Shown here: positions 9,198 through 18,643 of the stretch, piece by piece
Layout of the letters: the number at the start of each line of letters is the position of its first letter
Position numbering within the stretch: position 1 is the first letter of the stretch
Source of the DNA: Ignavibacteriales bacterium
GTDB taxonomy: Bacteria; Bacteroidota; Ignavibacteria; UBA10030
Direction of reading: 5' to 3'
Length of the DNA stretch: 35,352 nucleotides
Assembly: GCA_016193365.1 (NCBI GenBank)
Contig: JACPSI010000058.1
Coordinates: forward strand, 1 to 35,352
Notes under the pieces: model-generated
Databases searched by the model: none
The model's input: the letters and a program-made list of their open reading frames with translations, nothing else
Told to the model about the DNA's origin: nothing
Made by a program: the position numbers and the translations under genes

Positions 9198-10588
9198 AAT
9201 CAACTGCAAGAAACTTCTTTTCTCTGCTGTCGGCCGACATTGTGCGCAGGTTGTTGGGCTTTGTTTCTGTTGCGTATTTGGCGCGCGTGCTCGGCCCTGA
9301 AGGTTTTGGCGCGGTCAATATTGGCTATGCTGTCCTTTCTGCGGGGATCATGTTCAGCGCAATGGGTTTGACTGCAATCGGAGCAAGAGAAATCGCCCGT
9401 GGAAGTTCGGACGAGATTGTGAGCGATATTCTAAGCCTTCGCCTCGTGATTTCCACCGTTGCGGTTCTTATCATTTCCATAATTGTCTTCGCGTTTGTTC
9501 ACGATTCCACAACAGCCTGGATCATCATTGCCTTTTCCGGGAGCATTTTTGCATATGCATTGCTCATTGAGTTCTATTTCCAGGGCAAAGAGGACATGGG
9601 CATCATGGCGGCGGGGCGTGTGAGCTCTCCAGCGTTGTATGTCGTTTTACTTCTCATTGTTGTGCGATCGCCGAATGATATTCTGTGGGTTCCCTTGGCG
9701 GCGGTCATGGGAGATTTTCTGTTTTCGTCCGTATTGCTCCAGAAATACAGAGTTGACGGCGGGAAGCTCAAGCTCCGTCTTCGTCCTAATGTCTGGCTGT
9801 TCTTGCTGAAGCAATCCGTTCCTGTCGGGCTCGGATATATCTTCGCTCAGGTCACAATAAGTTATCCGCCGTTGGTTCTTGCAATGTTCTGGTCCAACAC
9901 AGACGTTGGCGTTTACAGCGCGGCGAGCAAAATTGTCTTCTATCTTCTTATGGTTGACAGGGTTGTGGCGCCCCTGCTGCTTCCTGCTCTCACACGCTGG
10001 CAGGGTGTCTCGGCAGAACACCTGGCTCGGCGCACGGGCGAAACTCTAAGACTACTCATTCTGATAGGGTTGCCCATTGCAGTTGGTGGAACGATGCTTG
10101 CTCAACACATCGTGGGGCTCGTTTTTGGGAGCGAATATGCTGCTGCGGCGGATGTTTTTCGCGTCTTTGTCTGGTATTTCTTTCTTACCGTGATGAATTC
10201 CGTGTATGCAACTTCACTTCTCGCAATCGGTCAAAACAAAGTCTTCGGCCAGGTGATGTTGATCAGCGCAACGGTCCATGCGATTATCGTAACTTATCTG
10301 ACCATGTTGTACGGATACATCGGAACGGCATTCGGTGTTGTGTTGGCGGAAGGAGTGACGCTCGTTGTCCTTCATGTCTGGCTTGGAAAATTCTCCAGGA
10401 TCGTGCCTCCTGCTTCGGTTGGAAAGATACTCTTCGCAAGTATTGTGATGGCGGTGCTTGTCGGAGCATCTTCCTCGATCCATTTTCTCGCGGTGATCGC
10501 CATTGGAGCTGTGGTCTATGGCCTGACAGTCATCGCCCTGCGTGCTGTCACAGTCCGGGAGATTGTTACCCTTTTGAAAAAACCCTGA
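9194..10588 (+). CDS. Oligosaccharide flippase family protein (Wzx-like, MOP superfamily)
   Basis: 464-residue integral membrane protein with about 12-14 hydrophobic helices through its length. The N-terminal SADIVRRLLGFVSVAYLARVLGPEGFGAVNIG is written here only in part: the key signature is the ARxLGPEGFG motif typical of polysaccharide exporters of the MOP superfamily. Such proteins flip lipid-linked oligosaccharides across the inner membrane. The GTG start at 9194 overlaps the preceding glycosyltransferase stop (GTGA), and its own TGA overlaps the ATG of the deacetylase-like gene (TGATG), so the three are translationally coupled. The substrate is presumably built by the flanking glycosyltransferases. 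Confidence 0.92.
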   Translation: MKSTARNFFSLLSADIVRRLLGFVSVAYLARVLGPEGFGAVNIGYAVLSAGIMFSAMGLTAIGAREIARGSSDEIVSDILSLRLVISTVAVLIISIIVFAFVHDSTTAWIIIAFSGSIFAYALLIEFYFQGKEDMGIMAAGRVSSPALYVVLLLIVVRSPNDILWVPLAAVMGDFLFSSVLLQKYRVDGGKLKLRLRPNVWLFLLKQSVPVGLGYIFAQVTISYPPLVLAMFWSNTDVGVYSAASKIVFYLLMVDRVVAPLLLPALTRWQGVSAEHLARRTGETLRLLILIGLPIAVGGTMLAQHIVGLVFGSEYAAAADVFRVFVWYFFLTVMNSVYATSLLAIGQNKVFGQVMLISATVHAIIVTYLTMLYGYIGTAFGVVLAEGVTLVVLHVWLGKFSRIVPPASVGKILFASIVMAVLVGASSSIHFLAVIAIGAVVYGLTVIALRAVTVREIVTLLKKP

Positions 10589-12126
10589 TGCGGCTCAACA
10601 TCGGCATACTCGGCGACTCGCCTGGCTGGCACATTCTCCTCCAGCAAGAGGGATTGCCGCATTCGAAAGTCAACGAAGGAATTTCGCCCGAGGAATACAG
10701 CGCGGTCGTTGTCGGAAATTCAATCGATGAGCGCGAGTCCGAGAGTTTGCGCGCCTATACGAAAAACGGCGGTTCGATTATCTGCTCTGCACAGATGTAT
10801 GCCCAGCTTGCAGGCACAAACTATGCGCGCTTCTTTGTCCGGTATCTCGTAACCGAGACCGACGCTGATTTCGAACAATCGGGACTCATCGACCTGAACC
10901 GCAAATGCCGTGTGCCGCTGAACGCCAACGTCTTTAGGAATGAAAATGGCGCAACGACCGCCTACATCGGAGAATTCATGGGCGGCCATGCTGCCGTCCT
11001 GCCGTTTGCCGTAGACGAACTCTTCCTCGACCATCGTTCAACTCAAAAATCGTTTTACTCGCCCGCAAAGAGACTACCGTTCGAGCGCGTCTCGAGCGTT
11101 TCACGCGGGAACGTCCGAAAAATCATCTCTCGTTCCCTGGAGATTCTCCACCATCGCAGAAGCCTGCCCTATGCACATTTGTGGTATTATCCGAAAAGCG
11201 CTGAATCCTTGTGTGCGTTTCGTGTCGACACCGACCGCGGTACAGCAGAGGAGATTGAAAATCTCTATGACCTTGCTCATCAACATCGCGTCCCGATGAC
11301 GTGGTTTATCGACACGAAGAATCAACAGGAGGTGTTTCCACTTCTCAGGAGGATGGAGAACCAGGAATTCGGCATCCATTGTTATTCCCACCGAGTGTTC
11401 GCAGACTACGACCAGAACAGGGAGAATATCGGAAAAGCACTTGAAATATTTCGCCTTGAAAACTTGTCCGCCCGCGGGTTCGCGGCTCCCTTCGGAACCT
11501 GGAACAAAGGACTTGCCCGCGCCGTCAAGGAATTGGGGTTTGAGTATTCGTCCGAGTTTTCGTACGACTACGATAATTTCCCTTCGCAACCGTATTTTGA
11601 CGATAGAACCACCGGCGTATGGCAAATTCCCGTGCACCCTATCTGCGTCGGAAGCCTGAAGCGTCAGGGGTACAACCACGCAAGAATGATCCAATACTTC
11701 GAGTTTGTTCTTCGTCAGAAATTCGCTGCACGTGATCCGCTCATCTTCTATCATCATCCCAAGGACGGACACCATGGCGTTCTGGAACACATCTTTACAT
11801 ACGTGGACAGTCATAGATTACCTTCGATGAAATTCCATGAGCTCTTGCAATGGTGGAAAAAAAGGGCTGCCATAACGCTTCGTTTGTCGATTGAAGGAAC
11901 ACATATGAAAGTGGAAGCGCCGGACGGAATGGAAGATGTGTTCCTGAGAATCAGCAAGGGAGACGGAACGGAAGTCTTTTCCCCCGTGCGCTTAGATATC
12001 CCCCTGGATACCTTAACATGGGAGCCAAAACCTAGAAACGCACGGTTACCTGCCGATTATCTCCGATGTCGAAAATTCAACTACAGAATCCCCCTCACAC
12101 GCATTGTGGATTTCTTAGCAAGATAA
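10588..12126 (+). CDS. Polysaccharide deacetylase-like protein with extra N-terminal domain
   Basis: The central region (about residues 200-400) looks like a NodB-type carbohydrate esterase: FRVDTDRGT carries the catalytic and metal Asp (D214/D216), HCYSH gives the H-x3-H metal pair (H264/H268), and RGFAAPFGTW corresponds to the RxPxG motif. These enzymes remove N-acetyl or O-acetyl groups from sugars with a divalent metal. The first 180 residues form a separate alpha/beta region (ILGDSPGW, then YSAVVVGNSIDERE, then NGGSIICS) reminiscent of glutamine-amidotransferase-like or ThuA-like folds, which I cannot assign. There is no signal peptide, so action on a cytoplasmic glycan intermediate is likely. 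The C-terminal ~90 residues look beta-rich. Confidence 0.82.
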   Translation: MRLNIGILGDSPGWHILLQQEGLPHSKVNEGISPEEYSAVVVGNSIDERESESLRAYTKNGGSIICSAQMYAQLAGTNYARFFVRYLVTETDADFEQSGLIDLNRKCRVPLNANVFRNENGATTAYIGEFMGGHAAVLPFAVDELFLDHRSTQKSFYSPAKRLPFERVSSVSRGNVRKIISRSLEILHHRRSLPYAHLWYYPKSAESLCAFRVDTDRGTAEEIENLYDLAHQHRVPMTWFIDTKNQQEVFPLLRRMENQEFGIHCYSHRVFADYDQNRENIGKALEIFRLENLSARGFAAPFGTWNKGLARAVKELGFEYSSEFSYDYDNFPSQPYFDDRTTGVWQIPVHPICVGSLKRQGYNHARMIQYFEFVLRQKFAARDPLIFYHHPKDGHHGVLEHIFTYVDSHRLPSMKFHELLQWWKKRAAITLRLSIEGTHMKVEAPDGMEDVFLRISKGDGTEVFSPVRLDIPLDTLTWEPKPRNARLPADYLRCRKFNYRIPLTRIVDFLAR

Positions 12127-12181
12127 TTCCTATCTTCCACTCAACCCCAATCACCACAACCACTCGCCAATCACCAAACAC
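12127..12181 (+). promoter_or_regulatory. G-poor leader before the second glycosyltransferase gene
   Basis: The 55-base spacer contains a single G, is rich in C and A, and has CCAATCAC twice. It has no Shine-Dalgarno. It resembles the CAATC-containing leaders before uvrB and the rhomboid gene in this window. Confidence 0.35.
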
Positions 12182-13216
12182 ATGAAAGTCTGTTTCGCCT
12201 CGTATCAGGCAGTCATGATGCTTCGTGGCGGCCCGCGCACGCAGATTTTTCAGACCAAACGGTGCCTCGAACGCCTGGGCATTCATGTTTCACTTTTTGA
12301 TTCATGGCAGGAGCTGAAGAAAACCGACGTCGACCTTGTGCACATTTTTGGCGCAAACATTGGGACGTATCATCTGGCGAGAGTGCTTCGGCTTCAGGGA
12401 ATACCCTTCGTTGTCACGCCGATATTCTATACGCGTCGTTCCATGGGCGTCGTGAAAATGGCGCTGGCAGCCGACAAATTCGTGCGCAAATTCGTCAGGG
12501 GTTTTTGGTCGGACTACGCTGTGATTGCGGAGATGTGCCGATGGGCGAAAGCAGTCTTGCCGAATACGACGGAGGAATCACTCTTGTATACGGAAGCGTT
12601 TGGTGTTGCGTCAGAGAGAATGACTGTGGTGCCAAACGGTGTCGAAAAGAGGTTTTACTTCGCCCGCCCGCAGATGTTCGGTAAACGTTTCAACGTGAGG
12701 AATTTCGTCCTCAACGTTGGCCATATTGGACCGGAACGGAAAAATGTGCTTCGGCTTGTGCAGGCGCTCGAGGGTATCGACAAACAGGCAGTGATCATCG
12801 GCAGGGTGGAGCGATCGGACGCGGCCAAAGAAATTATGGATCGCGCGAAAAAGAACCCACGCCTGAAGATTCTTGAAAGTATTCCGCACAGCTCGGACCT
12901 CCTCGCATCCGCTTTTTCTGCCTGTGACGTGTTTGTGCTTCCGTCGCTCTTTGAAACCCCGGGACTCGCCGCGCTTGAAGCGGGGTTGGCGGGAGCAAAG
13001 ATCGTTATCACACCTCATGGCGGGACGAAAGACTACTTCGGCCAACAGGCGGAGTACGTTGACCCTTATTCTGTTGCCTCGATCCGTAAGGGCATCGAAA
13101 AGGCCCTTCAGAAAAAGAAAGAATTTGCGCTGCGGGAGCGCATTCGAAAGGAATTCTTGTGGGAACGGGTGGCGGAGAAAACGAAAGCTGCCTACGAGAA
13201 GGTGTTTGCAAAATAA
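12182..13216 (+). CDS. GT4-family glycosyltransferase
   Basis: 344-residue GT-B glycosyltransferase. Seen: an N-terminal MKVCFASYQAVMMLRGGPRTQ strand-and-Gly loop, the interdomain NTTEESLLYTEAFGV and VVPNGVEKRFY segment typical of family 4, LNVGHIGPERKN at the start of the donor domain, and FETPGLAALE (E-x7-E) followed by TPHGGTKDYFG. The donor is a nucleotide sugar, identity unknown. It is the last gene of the purM-glycan block and is followed by a hairpin at 13220-13247. Together with the first glycosyltransferase, the flippase and the deacetylase-like gene it suggests a short surface-polysaccharide or glycolipid pathway; a polymerase and ligase are not in this window. Confidence 0.92.
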   Translation: MKVCFASYQAVMMLRGGPRTQIFQTKRCLERLGIHVSLFDSWQELKKTDVDLVHIFGANIGTYHLARVLRLQGIPFVVTPIFYTRRSMGVVKMALAADKFVRKFVRGFWSDYAVIAEMCRWAKAVLPNTTEESLLYTEAFGVASERMTVVPNGVEKRFYFARPQMFGKRFNVRNFVLNVGHIGPERKNVLRLVQALEGIDKQAVIIGRVERSDAAKEIMDRAKKNPRLKILESIPHSSDLLASAFSACDVFVLPSLFETPGLAALEAGLAGAKIVITPHGGTKDYFGQQAEYVDPYSVASIRKGIEKALQKKKEFALRERIRKEFLWERVAEKTKAAYEKVFAK

Positions 13217-13247
13217 AGAAAGCCCAAACCAGTAAAGATTTGAGCTT
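13211..13247 (-). terminator. Terminator between convergent operons
   Basis: On the minus strand AAGCTCAAA and TTTGGGCTT pair over 9 bp (one U-G wobble) around a 10-nt loop, followed by TCTTTATTT. It lies 24 bases after the stop of the T9SS cargo gene. On the plus strand the same hairpin has one mismatch and a shorter TTTT tail, so it may also serve the glycosyltransferase operon. Confidence 0.6.
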
Positions 13248-13270
13248 TTCAAAATGTTCATTCAGACTCG

Positions 13271-16200
13271 TTACCTCATGAGGATCATCTTATGGACGTG
13301 TGTTTTCCCCTGAGTATCGATCCTGGCAAAATACAGTCCGCTGGGCAACTTCGATGCATCCCAGACAACTTCATGTCTCCCGGGCTGCCTTTCCTCATTG
13401 ATCAACTGCCCCACCTCCCGTCCGAGCAGATCATACACTCTGAGGGAAACGAAACCGGGTTCACTCAACTTAAACTGAATTCTCGTTGAGGGATTGAACG
13501 GATTAGGATAGCTCGAAATCGTTTGTTCATCGCCGGTATTGCTTGCGTTCGAAACCTGCCTGATTTCTTCGGCTGAGGAGCCCATAGCCACCACAAACGC
13601 TTTGTCAACCTTGCTGCCGAACTTCTCCCGGAGTTCCTTCAATGCCGCTGTTGAAACTGATGCCAGCGAACTGGAGTGACCTCTAAGGCTTGCCAGCAGC
13701 ATGAGTGCTCGCATTTCGTAATCTGTTCCTGGATTGGCCGATTTGATCTCATTGGCCACGGACTGAGCTTGAGAGAAATCTCCCGCTGCAAGATAAATCG
13801 AGGCAAGTAATTCTGTAGCAACAAGCCCGAGTCTTCCGCCAACCGAGCGATTTTGAGCAACGTCGGAGATAAGTGCGGCATTGCGGTTATGCCGAAAGAC
13901 GTTATAAAGGCCGCGAAGTGCCTGTTCTCGTTCTTCGGACTTTGTTGAATTGGCCAAAACGCTCCGGTATTTTGTTGTTGCGTTATCAAATTGTTTCAGA
14001 AACAGAGCTCTATGGGCTTCTTTCAATTCGTCGCCGTGTCCTAGGACGTCTTCATTTCCCACGTTGGCCGCCAGCGGTGTTATGGCTTCTTCCGGAGGAC
14101 AGTTGTCATCCGGAAGCGGGCGCCAGGCATAATAGGACAGAGAACTGTTGCCCGACATAGAAAACTTGTTTGGATCCGGTGGACTGCTCCCCCACCAATT
14201 GCCATGAGCATCGAGTGTTGATTGTTCCGCCGCTACGGCAAGCCATGTATTGTTATAGATGTGATTGCATGCGCCGTAGTAATAGCGATAATTGTCAAAT
14301 TCCTGAGTCAATCCAAAGGTGACCGTACTGCCGTAGTAGGCCGCCAAGCCCAGATTGCAGTTGGTAATGATATTGTTGCCCTGGACCCAATAAGACGACA
14401 AATCCGTGCTGCGGAGATACGACGAGAACCACGCCCAGATGCCCGCATAACTGGTTTGGACGGTATTTCCCCACAGCTCAGCCTGGGAGTTGTTCAGTGA
14501 CATCCCTGCATTGTCGCCGCCACCGTTGGACGAAACAGTGTTATACTTAATGAGAGGCATCGCACTTCCATTGAAGGCAACATAGACTCCCGGATAGCGA
14601 TTGTTGTACAAAGTATTCGACTGTATGAGCGCACTTGAGCCGCCTTCGATCAGTATCGCCATGCCAACGCCGCAGTTTTGAATCGTGCTATATGTAACAG
14701 AGCCGCTTGATCCTTGCGAAAAGCGGATACCGCTGTAAGAATCCCAACGGCCATTGATCGTTGTGTTGGAGATATTTGCGCTTGAGCCATACAGCCTGAT
14801 TGCGTCATAGCCGTAGTTTCCCCAGTTATCAACTGTTACGTTGTTGACCGTGAGATTGGAACTGTTTGTGGCTGTAATGGGCGCCAATGCATAATTTATA
14901 TCGCAGTATTGAAGCGACGAGCTACTCGAGCCGTTGAACTCGATTCCTTGCCAACTGTTGGGTTGATTCAATGAGGTCAAGTTTATCCTCTGATTCGCCC
15001 CATTTGCGTTCATTGTTCCGTTAACAGTTAGTTTAGCCCCGTTATCAAAATATAAAGGGTTCATAGATGACTGAACCGTGAAGGTTTGCCCAACAACGAC
15101 GGTTTGTGTTCCAGAAATTATGTTTTTTGGCACCATTGTGTATGTTTCGCTTCCGCTTACAATAACTGCAATGCTATTTGTAAAAAAGCTTTGGCCTGTA
15201 CTCAAACGCGTCCATTTTTCGAAAACTCTTGAAATGGCCACGCCGCTTGGATCGGAATAATTCTGTGGTGAGATCGCTTCTAATGTGAATTGGGTGCCAG
15301 ACGAAGTCAAAAAACCGATGCCATTTGCACCAGTTATCTGATATTGCAAAAGGCCACCAGTCCCCTCTTGTACCTTCACTAACCCCCGGGGAAAAACGTT
15401 TTTTACCAACATCGTAGGCAGCAATCCCGCTTCAGACGCAAATAAATGAAGTAATCCAGCAGTTGCTCGAATCGCATACGTAAACGCTTTGTTCGCTACT
15501 TGATCGACATTGACACTGGCGGGGGGACTTCCTTCGTTTTGCATCTCGGTTTGAATAGCTGCATAGTCATCTTCACTCCAGATCGTTTGACCTTGGTTGG
15601 AGCCATTGTAATAGTTGTTGTCGCCGGCGAGGAAATTGTTCTCATCAAATGTATTGCTCGGGTAATGATCAGTTATTTGGTTCATGCTGTACATTAAATA
15701 GCGAATTGGATTTGCCATCCCCACCACGTTAATGAGCCCCTTCTGAACCTCTGGATTCTGATAATTCCAATTCATCGCATAGAAGGAAGCAGGCGGATTG
15801 TTCCTATCAGGACAAGGCGGATATCCATTTGTTCCCATACTGACCTCGTAACGATCCGGCAAAGAGGCATCTGGGTCGCACGGATGACCTCTTTCATGAA
15901 CATGAGCCGGTACGCTCATGTCAGCTAACAAGTGCGCGATTCTGCCGAGGACTTCCCAAACAATTCTGTTAACCCTGTTTTGTTGAAATTGTGTGTTAAC
16001 GTAGACCCAAACTGCTTCACCAGAGAGCGGAGTGTATCCGCTTCCGCCACCGTTTCCCGTCGCCCAGCAACTGGTACTCCTCCCCTCCCAGTATCCGACG
16101 ATCCGAGCGATACCTGTTTTGTATAAGTTGGCCAAACCATCATAGATAAATACGATGCCATAGTGGGTGAGGGTTATTGTTCCCCCGCCGACTTTGTTAA

Positions 16201-16693
16201 ATGTCTCTGTAGTTGGACTAACACTCTGCCCGGCACTTGAGGGAACGAACAAATCTGTTACATACCATCCCTCGCCTCTCCAGTACATCCTCGCTTTGAT
16301 GTTTGCGTTTCTTTGTCCCGCAAACATGTAAGGAGTGATTATGGGATCATCGTAGTCATTATTGTCCGCATTCCAAAAATGAGAAAGTGACACGGTAACG
16401 CTGGTGTTTTGTTGATCGACAGGGTCGGTAACATCTTCTCTCCAGGCACCATACGTAATGGTTCCCTCTAGCCAATCTGGCGTACAAGGATCGTTACTTC
16501 TTTTTCCAATACTTCCAATTCGACCAGCCATCGCGGTATTCTGAATCAAGGGGTGTTTCTGCTTTAGGAGTTCCCAAGCTTGCACCACAATATATTGATG
16601 AACCCACTCGTGGTGTGTCATCATTTTGGCTGAAGCCAACACTGTGCATATTGCGATGGATGCCAATCTTGTAATTACTCTGCTCGCAGACAT
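13271..16693 (-). CDS. Large secreted protein: phospholipase C-like head, beta-helix, T9SS sorting domain
   Basis: 1140-residue exported protein. The ATG at 16693 is fixed by a strong GGAGAGGAGG ribosome site on the minus strand and gives a signal peptide (residues ~1-22). The first ~430 residues carry THHEWVHQY, YGAWREDVTD and HLLADMSVPAHVHE (about 255-270), which resembles the His/Asp zinc sites of Zn-dependent phospholipase C or S1/P1 nuclease folds; this is a fold-level guess. About residues 570-890 show Asn/Ser-rich parallel beta-helix repeats (NNVTVDNWGN, NTLYNNRYPGVYV). A helical stretch with TPR-like character follows. The last ~80 residues form a type IX sorting domain (SSYPNPFNPSTRIQF, LGREV, LPSGLYFAR), so the protein should be exported and anchored or released at the surface. 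Confidence 0.85.
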   Translation of the reverse strand: MSASRVITRLASIAICTVLASAKMMTHHEWVHQYIVVQAWELLKQKHPLIQNTAMAGRIGSIGKRSNDPCTPDWLEGTITYGAWREDVTDPVDQQNTSVTVSLSHFWNADNNDYDDPIITPYMFAGQRNANIKARMYWRGEGWYVTDLFVPSSAGQSVSPTTETFNKVGGGTITLTHYGIVFIYDGLANLYKTGIARIVGYWEGRSTSCWATGNGGGSGYTPLSGEAVWVYVNTQFQQNRVNRIVWEVLGRIAHLLADMSVPAHVHERGHPCDPDASLPDRYEVSMGTNGYPPCPDRNNPPASFYAMNWNYQNPEVQKGLINVVGMANPIRYLMYSMNQITDHYPSNTFDENNFLAGDNNYYNGSNQGQTIWSEDDYAAIQTEMQNEGSPPASVNVDQVANKAFTYAIRATAGLLHLFASEAGLLPTMLVKNVFPRGLVKVQEGTGGLLQYQITGANGIGFLTSSGTQFTLEAISPQNYSDPSGVAISRVFEKWTRLSTGQSFFTNSIAVIVSGSETYTMVPKNIISGTQTVVVGQTFTVQSSMNPLYFDNGAKLTVNGTMNANGANQRINLTSLNQPNSWQGIEFNGSSSSSLQYCDINYALAPITATNSSNLTVNNVTVDNWGNYGYDAIRLYGSSANISNTTINGRWDSYSGIRFSQGSSGSVTYSTIQNCGVGMAILIEGGSSALIQSNTLYNNRYPGVYVAFNGSAMPLIKYNTVSSNGGGDNAGMSLNNSQAELWGNTVQTSYAGIWAWFSSYLRSTDLSSYWVQGNNIITNCNLGLAAYYGSTVTFGLTQEFDNYRYYYGACNHIYNNTWLAVAAEQSTLDAHGNWWGSSPPDPNKFSMSGNSSLSYYAWRPLPDDNCPPEEAITPLAANVGNEDVLGHGDELKEAHRALFLKQFDNATTKYRSVLANSTKSEEREQALRGLYNVFRHNRNAALISDVAQNRSVGGRLGLVATELLASIYLAAGDFSQAQSVANEIKSANPGTDYEMRALMLLASLRGHSSSLASVSTAALKELREKFGSKVDKAFVVAMGSSAEEIRQVSNASNTGDEQTISSYPNPFNPSTRIQFKLSEPGFVSLRVYDLLGREVGQLINEERQPGRHEVVWDASKLPSGLYFARIDTQGKTHVHKMILMR

Positions 16694-16712
16694 AGATTCC
16701 TCCTCTCCTAAA

Positions 16713-17798
16713 TTATCTACCGTGATAAACATAAGACAATGTGCCATCAGTCCTGACCGCAAAAACCTCCGTTTCATTAGTCCAAACTGATAGATACGGC
16801 TTTGACTGATCTTGAAATTGAGCGAACTGAAACCAATCCTCCCCGTTGAAATGATAAATACTACGTCCCACGGCATAGACGTTCTTCTGCGTGTTTCCCC
16901 TTATCGCTCCAAACAAACTGCCATCCTCGAAAACTTTTTGCCAACCGGCACCTCCTTTCAAAAATATCCCATATCCTGCACTGTACACCGTTGTTGTCAA
17001 CACCGATATATCACCAATGCCAAAGGCATGATTCGGAGGATGCGTGTTTTCAATCAACGAGTCTGTCAAAGTCCATTTGGCCCCATCAAAATGAAAAACG
17101 TAGTGCATGATGGAATCATAAGGCTGACTGTCGAGTGTATATCCCATTGCATACACATCAGTGGCTGAGCCACCTGATATTGCTGTAAACGACACATCCT
17201 GCCTTATTTCTCTTTTTTCCCATCGAGTTCCATCATAAAAAAATGCCGTTCCCTCTCTCCCGACAGTCCAAACATTGTTGTCGGAAATGCCCCACACGGC
17301 GCTCAATCCTTTTCCAGGGAGTTTGCGAATGAACCATTGACCTGCATCGAATAGTAACGCAAGGCTACTATCGAGAAAATTTGGAGGAGGGTTCGGATTC
17401 GGTACTACACGTTCCCCCACGGCGAACACAGTTTTTCCCTCAGGGGCATATACGCCGTAGAGGTTTCTGTAACCAAGATTAGGATCGATAAGAATAGGAG
17501 ACCAATTGCTTCCGTCAAAGTGCCACAAAACGCCTCCGTCGAAATCACATTCTCCCACAGCATATACATCGTTGGGAGAAATTCCGAAAACATCCTGAAT
17601 AACTAGCTGGAATCCGAAACGCAGTGTATCAACACTCCAAGAATATTCTCTCGGGTTTTTCATCCCCCCGGTTGGAGGATCAACAATTGCTTCCTTGCAA
17701 CTTATCATCAAAAGAAAGAGCCCGAAAATAGAGGAAGAGTTTCTTTTTACCCAATCTTTAGAGCGCAAGTTCAACGTAACTTTCCAACCCGCAGACAC
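16713..17798 (-). CDS. Probable outer lipoprotein with repeated beta-propeller-like motifs
   Basis: The N-terminal hydrophobic segment SIFGLFLLMISC ends in a lipobox-like Cys, so a lipoprotein is likely. The body repeats short blocks of the type (D/N)VYAVG followed by WxFDG or FNGxxW: DVYAVGECDFDG, TVFAVGERV, NVWTVGREG, DVYAMGYTL, NVYAVGRSI. This pattern suggests a seven-bladed-type beta-propeller surface protein; the function is unknown. The longest start is GTG 17798, but TTG 17774 overlapping the upstream TGA (TTGA) is equally plausible and leaves the signal intact. The stop lies 19 bases before the T9SS cargo ATG, so the two are probably cotranscribed. Confidence 0.75.
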   Translation of the reverse strand: MSAGWKVTLNLRSKDWVKRNSSSIFGLFLLMISCKEAIVDPPTGGMKNPREYSWSVDTLRFGFQLVIQDVFGISPNDVYAVGECDFDGGVLWHFDGSNWSPILIDPNLGYRNLYGVYAPEGKTVFAVGERVVPNPNPPPNFLDSSLALLFDAGQWFIRKLPGKGLSAVWGISDNNVWTVGREGTAFFYDGTRWEKREIRQDVSFTAISGGSATDVYAMGYTLDSQPYDSIMHYVFHFDGAKWTLTDSLIENTHPPNHAFGIGDISVLTTTVYSAGYGIFLKGGAGWQKVFEDGSLFGAIRGNTQKNVYAVGRSIYHFNGEDWFQFAQFQDQSKPYLSVWTNETEVFAVRTDGTLSYVYHGR

Positions 17799-18280
17799 AA
17801 GACTATCCCGCCGAATGATTTTTCTTTGTTCACATTAGTAAAGGTGTAAAATCCAACTCCGAAAATTGGTGTGATGATGAGGAAAGTTTGAATTTCAACA
17901 GCGAATCCCCATTCGGTAAACGATCCGCCACCCATACGTTCGTCTTGCTTTGCTAACATATACCCTAACCCGATTGAGCCAGAAAGAGAAGTGAATTGTT
18001 GAGTTTCGTTAATTCCTATGAGCAATGCCAATTCGGATATTGTTCTTGTCTGTTGGCTCACCAGATTTCCCGCCTCAAGAAAACGAGACGACACGATATA
18101 GCTTGCCTTGGAATAGCTGAACGAAGCCCCGGTTGCCGAACCGAGGAATCTGCTTCCAACAGTTGCACCTCGTCCAATATTCAACCAAAAGCGAGAGTCA
18201 TCAGATCCCTGACCCATACAATCAGAGAGACCATAAAGCACGACCATTGAAAGAACGCAACATCTAAGTGTTATCGTCAA
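17771..18280 (-). CDS. Small exported protein, probable outer-membrane beta-barrel
   Basis: 169 residues. The N-terminus (LRCCVLSMVVLYGLSDCMGQG) looks like a signal peptide, and the rest alternates hydrophobic and polar residues with many Gly/Ser (ISELALLIGINE, LSGSIGLGYMLAK, GFAVEIQTFLIIT, IFGVGFYTFTNV), as in small 8-stranded barrels. It ends in LRVGKLR rather than an aromatic residue, which is atypical for a Bam substrate. TTG 18280 is preferred because GAGG lies 9 bases upstream; ATG 18247 is the alternative. It is the first gene of the three-gene T9SS-cargo unit. Confidence 0.65.
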   Translation of the reverse strand: MTITLRCCVLSMVVLYGLSDCMGQGSDDSRFWLNIGRGATVGSRFLGSATGASFSYSKASYIVSSRFLEAGNLVSQQTRTISELALLIGINETQQFTSLSGSIGLGYMLAKQDERMGGGSFTEWGFAVEIQTFLIITPIFGVGFYTFTNVNKEKSFGGIVLCLRVGKLR

Positions 18281-18643
18281 TGATTAGCCTCAAAGAAACG
18301 TAACACGATTTAATAGGGGCGAATGATATCTGTAGAACCTGCGCATGTGGATGGTCAGTAAAAGCAGGTGAGGTTGGTTTGTTGAGCATTTCATAGGCCA
18401 TCATCGTCGAATCCCCTCGTAACCTACAGCTCGTATGTATCTTAATCTTGAAAATCCATTTTAAAAAGTCAATTGTACGGGCATACTATTTTTGACAACG
18501 TTTAATTCGGCCTCCCATGAACCAAAGAGAATCTAAGAGTTTTCGTAATTGCTGTCAATCGGCTAGGAACAGTATTTTTTTTACAGGATAGATTTTACAC
18601 GCATTTTCCGTGTGAAAGCGCATGTGATACTGCTCGGCACAAA
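18281..18643. other. AT-rich intergenic region without a gene
   Basis: About 360 bases between the first gene of the T9SS-cargo unit (reading left) and the M16 terminator. I see no supported ORF or RNA. On the minus strand TATTAA at about 18330 is a possible -10 for the gene at 18280, but no good -35 pairs with it. A run of eight T (18571-18580 area) has no hairpin before it. Confidence 0.5.

Noticed and set aside
11101-11814. 237-codon open frame on the minus strand
   Set aside because: It is antisense to the deacetylase-like gene and has no family features.
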